NCBI RefSeq assembly: GCF_000388065.1
Contig: NW_009242975.1
Span: forward strand, 692,905 to 716,060
Direction of reading: 5' to 3'
Length of the DNA: 23,156 nt
Origin: Fonticula alba
Taxonomy: Eukaryota; Opisthokonta; Rotosphaerida; Fonticulaceae
Shown here: piece after piece, positions 17,580 through 23,156 of the stretch
Layout of the letters: every line of letters starts with the position of its first letter
How positions within the stretch are numbered: the stretch's first letter is position 1
The notes under the pieces: generated by a model
Database searches by the model: none
What the model was told of the DNA's origin: nothing
The model's input: only the letters and a program-made list of their open reading frames with translations
Made by a program: the position numbers and the translations under genes

Positions 17580-19381
17580 CAAACGACCAACAGGCCGTGT
17601 GCCCAACGAGATTGTTGCCGCCATGTTTCGGCCCACCTCCTCTCTCGCTCGGATCGGACCGTCGCCGGCCGAGCGAACGGTCTCCTATTGGGTTGGTGTA
17701 TTCTCTTCGGCACAGACCGCCCCACGAAAGCAGGGCGCCCGGGTCTGTGGGATGCCCCACCCCGGGCGGGGGGGGGGGGGGGACTTGACAGTGCCCGAGG
17801 GCTGCCGCGGCCTGCCTCCCTGGGCGTCGGCGAGTCGGCCCGAATGCCGGCGGACGGGGTGGAAAAACTCAGGATGGCCTCCCCACTGCGGGGGGCGCCC
17901 CCGCGCGCCGCGAGAGTCGCGCCAGCACCAGACCTGGAAATGCGAGGGGGAGGGGAGGCTGAACGTCGCGCGAGCCCCTGTTGGATGTACCCCCAGGCTC
18001 TTTTTTGCAGTACCGAAGACCAGGCACGCGCGGGAGCGGCGAGGGGCGAAGGTACCGTCCAGTGTCCTCTCCCCCCGCCCCCCGTGGGCACATGAAGCCC
18101 TGCGCCGCCGGGCTGGTGGCCATGCGCCAGGGGGCTGCTTGTGTGTGCCTATGCCCGGGGGCGGTGCAGTGCAGTGTGCGTCCGGGTCCCTGGTCCCTTT
18201 TGCCAGGGGCCTGGGCAAGCAGTCCCCCCGCCCCCCCCCCCGGGAGTCCGTGCCTAACTGGGGGGGGGGGGAGAGACGTGTTGCCCGGGGGCGGGGGCTG
18301 GTGGCAGGCAGGCGGGTGTGGACGGATGGCCGGCAAGGGGGGGGGACGCCCGCTTCCGCCGATCCGCCCCCCCCCCTCCCTGCATATCTCCTCGGACACC
18401 GCCCTCCCTCCCTGAGTGGTGGGAGGTCGGCGGATGGCGTGCACAAACGGGCGGGGATTTTTCAGCCGGACTATTGCCCGGCGCACTCCGGAAAGGGTTC
18501 GTCCTCGCCAGCCCGACCCGTTTTCCATTTGTTATCCCTAACTTTTGAGGTAAAGGTCGTAAGGTCCGTATTTATCCCTTCCCCCTTTCCCCCTCCTCCT
18601 TTCCTCCCTCTCCTCCCCCCCCCCTCTCGTGTGCGTGTACACGTCCACATCCGCGGATGGTCCTGCCGTCGTCGGGCGTAGATGCTGTGTGGCCGGCCGG
18701 CCCGCCCCTCTCCCCCCTCCCTCCCCGTGAGCGCGTATCCACACCCGCCTGCGTGTGCGGTTGGGCCGATCTGCGCGCGTTTCTCGCCCCCCCCTCCTCC
18801 GTCGCCCTCGGGGGCTGTCGTGTCTCCCCTTCTCCTCTCTCCCTCGCTCGCCCCGTGGCTGTCACTTCGACGTGAGGAGATGGGGGGACACCTGGATGCG
18901 CCGCGCCCATACTCGCTCGCTCTCGTGCGCGCGGGCATGTGTGTCTGCATGGGGGGGGAGGCCTGGATTGTCTCGCCTCCGACTGCGCGGCAGCAGGAGG
19001 GCCCCCCGCCCCGCGCCCGGCACATGGCCAAGTGCCCTCCCTGCCTTGTGCCTGGTCGCGCAAGGGCGGGGGGGGAGAACCGTGTGCTGTGTCCACCCAC
19101 GACGATCCGCCTCCATCGTGTGGACGGCATCGGATGTACCACCACGGATGCTGCATCCGATGTTCCCCCCCTGATGAGCGAGCGTCGTGTCGCCTGTGGG
19201 AGGGCCATGCTCTCTCTCCCTCCCTCCCTCATCCTTTCCTCCTCTGGAGCCCAAGCGTAACCTCCCCCCCTCGTGCCGAGACTGACTCTCCCTCTCCCCC
19301 TCGCTGCGCGCCCGCCCCCTTCACCGCCGCCCCCCTCCCGCCCGTTCGTTTATCCCCCTCTCCTCCTCTCGCACAGCAAAA
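17580..19381. other. Intergenic region upstream of RPL9
   Basis: The left part is GC-rich with G runs near 17768-17781. From about 18540 the plus strand becomes C/T-rich up to the RPL9 start, as expected for a promoter and 5' UTR of a ribosomal-protein gene. CGCACAG at 19372-19378, just before the ATG, resembles a 3' splice site, so a 5' UTR intron is possible. I find no other gene. Confidence 0.5.
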
Positions 19382-20149
19382 ATGCGCCCGGTCCAGACTC
19401 TCCAGAAGATTGTCTACCCGGAGGACGTCTCCTGCAAGTTCAACGGCCGCACCGTCACCGTCACCGGTCCCCGCGGTACCCTGACTCGCACCTTCGACTA
19501 CGTCTCCATCGAGCTTAAGCACAACAAGGCCTCTCGCACCATCAGCGTTTGCGTCTGGTTCGGCCACCGCAAGCATGTTGCCTGCGTCAACACCATCGTC
19601 ACCCACATCAAGAACATGATCACCGGTGTGACCAAGGGCTTCGAGTACAAGATGCGCTACGTCTACAACCATTTCCCCATCAACGTCATCGTCGAGGGTG
19701 GCAAGTCCGTTGAGATCCGCAACTTCCTGGGTGAGCGCCGCGTCCGCGTCATCGAGATGCTCGGCGAGACCGTTGCTGCTCCCTCCTCCATGAAGGATGA
19801 GCTCATCCTCACTGGTAACGACATCGACCACGTCTCCCAGTCCGGTGCGTGTCACACAGCCCCTTCTTTTTTTTTTCGCGCACGTGTCCTCTGCGGCGCG
19901 CTTGCTTCGTCCTCGCTCCGATGACGTGCCTGGCCCCCCCCCTCTCTCTCTCTCTCTCCTCTCTCACACACATACTGATCGTCCCTCTCTCCTCCCCTTC
20001 CCTTCCCCTGCGCGCGCCCGTGTGACGTGTGTGCCCCCCCCACAGCCGCCTCCATCCAGCAGGCCTGCCTTGTCAAGAACAAGGATATCCGTAAGTTCCT
20101 TGACGGTATCTACGTCTCTGAGCGCGGCACTGTTGTCAAGGACGATTAA
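19382..20149 (+). CDS. RPL9: 60S ribosomal protein L9 (uL6)
   Basis: Two exons (19382..19844 and 20046..20149) join in frame (G|GTGCGT donor, CCACAG acceptor, 201-nt intron) to give 188 residues; human RPL9 has 192. The protein binds the 60S subunit near the GTPase-associated centre. Diagnostic features are the N-terminal [22 protein letters not shown] strand region, [21 protein letters not shown] in the middle, RNFLGERR, and the C-terminal [17 protein letters not shown], all near-identical to other eukaryotic L9 proteins. The intron splits the codon after DHVSQS, near the 3' end. The start lies in an A-rich context (CAAAAATG) after a long pyrimidine tract, typical of highly expressed ribosomal genes. 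Codon use is strongly C-ending. Identification is certain. Confidence 0.98.
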
Positions 20150-20615
20150 GTCGCCACAACCTGTTGGTCGCGTGCGGTCGTCTGAGGGGGGGTGGCGCCG
20201 CTCTCGGTGCTCGCTCATGCGTGCGTGCACCCATGTCCCTGCGGCTGCGCGGGGGGGGGGCGCGCCGGCACCAACCGTGTGCAACTCCCCCTCCCCCGCT
20301 CCCTCTCGGCCGCGCTCGCGCGCGTCCTTCTTGTCGTGTCTCGATATGTGCTTCCTCCCACATTACGCTCGTCATCAATACAGAAAGCATGATCTTTTCC
20401 CGTCTCTCCTTCTCTCTCCGTGCCTCTTCGCCGCGTGTGTGTTGTCAAGTGCGCATTCGGGCGCGAGCCGCCCCCTCTCTCTCCTCCTCGGGGCCGGGGG
20501 CGGGGGGGGGGATCGAGCAGCCTCCCGACACGCGCGCGATGGGTCGGCGGGGCTTCTCCTCCACGGCCGTTGACCCTGCGTGAGGTGGGGATTTGTTGCA
20601 GGACGGATGTTCCTG

Positions 20616-20653
<38 letters not shown>

Positions 20654-21907
20654 TGGCGGGGACGGAGGCATGCATCTGCCAGGGGAACGCCTTGTCTCTC
20701 TCTCTTTCTCTCGGATCGCGGCTCCCTCGGGCGGCCCCCTTCCGGCGCTTTGGAGGAGGACGAGAAGTAAGGCAAGCAGGGCCACCCCTCGCCCTCCTCG
20801 GGGATGCGTGTCCCAAGGCGCGTTCCATGCCCCGGCAAGGGAGTGCGCGGCAGGACGCCGCCGCCGCCGCCGCACATTGTCATGGGCCAGACCATGGAGA
20901 TGTGCCATCTTCTCCGGTCGCTGCCGCGAGCCGCCACCGCGCGCATGCCCTTCTCCTCGGCCCGGGGCTTTCTGTTGGCCGCCTTTCCCGATGACGGATT
21001 TTCTTGCCCAGTGCGAGGGACATTCCTCCGGACAGGAAGGGGACTCCCTCCTGTGCATGGCTCGGCTCCGGGGAGGAAAGGCCCCCCTCGCGCATGGACG
21101 CGCGCGCCTCTCCGGACACATAGACGCGGAGCATCGCCCATCGAAAGCCACACTGCCAGGGCCACTGGCGAGGCCCGGCGGCACGGCCCAACAGGGCGGG
21201 AGAGCGGGGCTTCTCCGAGCGCGCGCGCGCTGCTCGGCCGGGGATGGCAGGGGCGCCTGGGGCCTACATGCCACCGTTCGGGGCTCCCCCTCCCCGCCCG
21301 GTTCGGGCGCATCGGCCAACCTTGCGGCAGGGCCGGCCAATACGCCGGCAGTCGCCGGGCCCGAAGACCCAATTAACACCATTTGGTTAACTCATAGGAC
21401 ATTACACAAGCGCAATCACATGTGCCACAGGCGTAAATACACGGTAAATGTCCCCCCCTCCCTAGAGTCTCGTCCGTGCTGGCATTCACTCGACCTATGG
21501 GGTCCCGTGTCGGGCTCCCCGGTCAGGGAAATTGATTCCAGCTCCTGCCGAATGATGAGTATGCGGGGGGAGGGACGCGGGGAGGGGGGGGGTGCGGACC
21601 GAGCGGGGGGATGTTACCGTTCTTTCGCAGACCCTCGCCCGCCGGGAGCCGGGGGTAGGAGGGGGGGGGAACGCGAGTGGCCGATTCGCGGTAGACCTGC
21701 CGGGATTGGGTTGCAATTGCGCCGCGCCACGATTTCCCCTGAGGCCCGATTTTCCCCACGGTGGGCGGCGTCGTCGCCCCCCTCCGCCGGCCAGCCATTT
21801 GGGTTGCCAGCCTGCGGCCCTCCGGCTGCACCGGCTCCCAAACAGCAGCCACCCCCCTTTGCTCCCCTTTGCACCTTTGTCATCTCCCTACTGGCCGTCG
21901 TCGCATC
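20150..21907. other. Intergenic region between RPL9 and MGM101
   Basis: This region holds the RPL9 3' UTR, a GT microsatellite (20618-20651), GC-rich unassigned sequence, and a less GC-rich island at about 21362-21456 that includes an imperfect inverted repeat (TTAAC...GTTAA). The MGM101 promoter should lie in the last few hundred bases. Long open frames across it show no domain and stop making sense at the MGM101 splice sites. Confidence 0.55.
20618..20651. repeat. (GT)17 microsatellite
   Basis: Seventeen uninterrupted GT units downstream of RPL9. Length variation and Z-DNA formation are possible. Confidence 0.95.
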
Positions 21908-23156
21908 ATGTTCCTCTCCCGGTCCCTGGTCCGGGCTGGCGCGTCCCTCCGCAACACCACCTCCCTCGTATGTGTTCCCTGCGTGGCCCTTTTGCCGTTC
22001 CCCTGGTCCTCTGTCTCGCCCCCCTCCCTCGCCGGCTAACACTGCTCGCGCTCGCGCTCGCGCTGGCCGCTCTTCGCAGATTTCCGTGCGTGCGTTCACC
22101 CAGAGCGTTCCCCGGCGCAACGAGGACAGCCCCTTCTCGTCGGCCGGCGTCCCGCAGGAGACCGCTGCCCGTAGCCCGGTCGTTGACACCGGTGTTTTCA
22201 ATGAGGTGAACCTCCAGATCGAGGACTTCCCCGGCATTGCCCAGGGGGCCTTCGACCCGTCTATCACCGCCAAGCTCCTGGCCCCCCTGGACCCCGATGA
22301 GATTGAGATCAAGCCCGGTACGTGCACGAACGCGCGCGCGCGCGCACACACACACACACACATGCATGGTTTGCAAATGTGCATATACACGCCGCCTGCC
22401 TGGTGTCTCTCTCCCTCTCTCTCTCTCTGACAAGAGCCCCCTCCCGACAGACGGCCTGATCTATCTGCCTGAGATCAAGTACCGCCGCATCCTGAACGCC
22501 TCCCTCGGCCCCGGCGGCTGGGGTATGGTCCCCCGCAGCCCGCACACCTTCCAGGACCGGATCCTCTCGCGCGAGTATGCCCTCTTCGCCATGGGTCGCT
22601 TCGTGGGCCAGGCACGCGGCGAGCAGGTGTGTTGCCTCGTCCTCCTCTCTCTCTCCCCCCCCCCCCGTCCGACTTGCCCTTGCTCACTCTCGTTCTCCCG
22701 TCGCGCCTCTTCCCATGGCAGATTGTCTTCGACCGCCATGGCTTCCCCACCGCCTCCGAGGGTGTCAAGTCCAACGCCCTGGTGCGCTGCTGCAAGGATC
22801 TCGGCATTGCCAGCGAGCTCTGGGACCCGCGCTTCATCCTCGAGTGGAAGCAGAAGTATGCCGTCGAGCGCTGGTGCGTGTTTCCTCGTCTCTGCCCGCC
22901 TCCTCCCCGCGCATCCCCTCGCCGGCATTCCGCCACCTACTCACGCTTCTCCGCGCCCCCGCCGGACTGCCGGCAACACAGGGTCACCGACACCCGCACC
23001 AACAAGAAGTCCAAGGCCTGGCGCCGCAACGACCGCGTCTTCGACGCCCCTCTCGTCGAGTCGACCTTCTCCTCCAGCGCGGCTGGCGGTGCCAAGCCCG
23101 GGGTCCCCGGTGCTGGCGGTGCGCCCCCCGGCGCCGGTGCCCCCCAGACTCGCACC
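21908..23156 (+). CDS. MGM101: Mitochondrial genome maintenance protein Mgm101, 3' end beyond the window
   Basis: Five exons are visible: 21908..21967, 22080..22317, 22451..22626, 22722..22873 and 22982 to the edge. They are in frame and give 267 residues without reaching a stop. Mgm101 is a Rad52-like single-strand-annealing protein of mitochondrial nucleoids, required for mtDNA maintenance and repair in yeast (269 aa). The first 33 or so residues (MFLSRSLVRAGASLRN, then RAFTQSVPRR) are a basic mitochondrial presequence split by intron 1. The conserved core follows: EDFPGIAQGAF, LAPLDPDEIEIKPDGLIYLP, YRRILNASLGPGGWGMVPRS, REYALFAMGRFVGQARGEQ, and SEGVKSNALVRCCKDLGIAS with ELWDPRFI. Intron 1 shows a CTAAC branch site (22036-22040). 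The visible C-terminal end is a Gly/Ala/Pro-rich extension that I do not expect in yeast Mgm101. The start is the first ATG of the presequence. Confidence 0.95.
22036..22040 (+). other. Branch-site sequence of MGM101 intron 1
   Basis: CTAAC lies about 39 nt upstream of the TTCGCAG acceptor. It matches the CTAAC elements seen before several snoRNA-host acceptors and supports the intron model. Confidence 0.6.

Noticed and set aside
20580-22430. A 616-codon plus-strand open frame reaching into MGM101
   Set aside because: It runs through intergenic DNA and reads MGM101 exon 2 plus introns. The spliced MGM101 model starting at 21908 explains the conserved part.

Overview
This is a GC-rich nuclear genome window from a microbial eukaryote. 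It has spliceosomal introns (5' sites mostly GTGCGY, GTATGT or GTACGY; CTAAC/CTGAC branch sites; YAG 3' sites), AATAAA poly(A) signals, TATA boxes, a eukaryotic tRNA-Ala, strongly C-ending codons and many poly-G/poly-C tracts. A mitochondrial Mgm101 recombinase beside a p22phox homologue and cytosolic CCT and ribosomal genes suggests an opisthokont on or near the fungal side. A Fonticula-like nucleariid is my guess, not something the sequence proves.

Layout. (1) 97-1023, minus: a mitochondrial ribosomal protein of the uS15 family, cut by the left window edge. (2) 3042-5596, plus: a complete seven-exon CCT8 (TRiC/CCT theta subunit). (3) 6528-7693, minus: a four-exon homologue of cytochrome b-245 light chain (p22phox, CYBA; NoxD in fungi) with an unusual tyrosine-rich C-terminus. 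(4) 9953-10025, plus: tRNA-Ala(AGC) with a pol III terminator. (5) 10260-12536, minus: a long secreted, probably GPI-anchored Pro/Gln-rich protein of unknown function. (6) About 13435-16352, minus: a snoRNA host gene without a convincing reading frame. (7) 19382-20149, plus: RPL9 (uL6). (8) 21908 to the right edge, plus: MGM101, lacking only its 3' end.

The most interesting region is 13.4-16.4 kb. It looks like purine-rich filler on the plus strand. Read on the minus strand it has a TATA box, at least seven short exons bounded by good splice sites, a terminal AATAAA, and C/D-box snoRNAs or candidates in its introns, about one per intron and typically 65-120 nt upstream of the 3' splice site. 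One is unmistakably U14: both 18S-complementary domains and the C and D boxes are present. Three others carry 10-11 nt complementarities to highly conserved LSU rRNA segments. With CCT8, RPL9, the mitochondrial ribosomal protein and the tRNA, this makes the window rich in ribosome-biogenesis and housekeeping functions.

The remaining intergenic DNA (1.0-3.0, 7.7-9.9, 16.4-19.4 and 20.2-21.9 kb) is GC-rich and low in complexity. Its long open frames are typical of GC-rich non-coding DNA, and I call no genes there.
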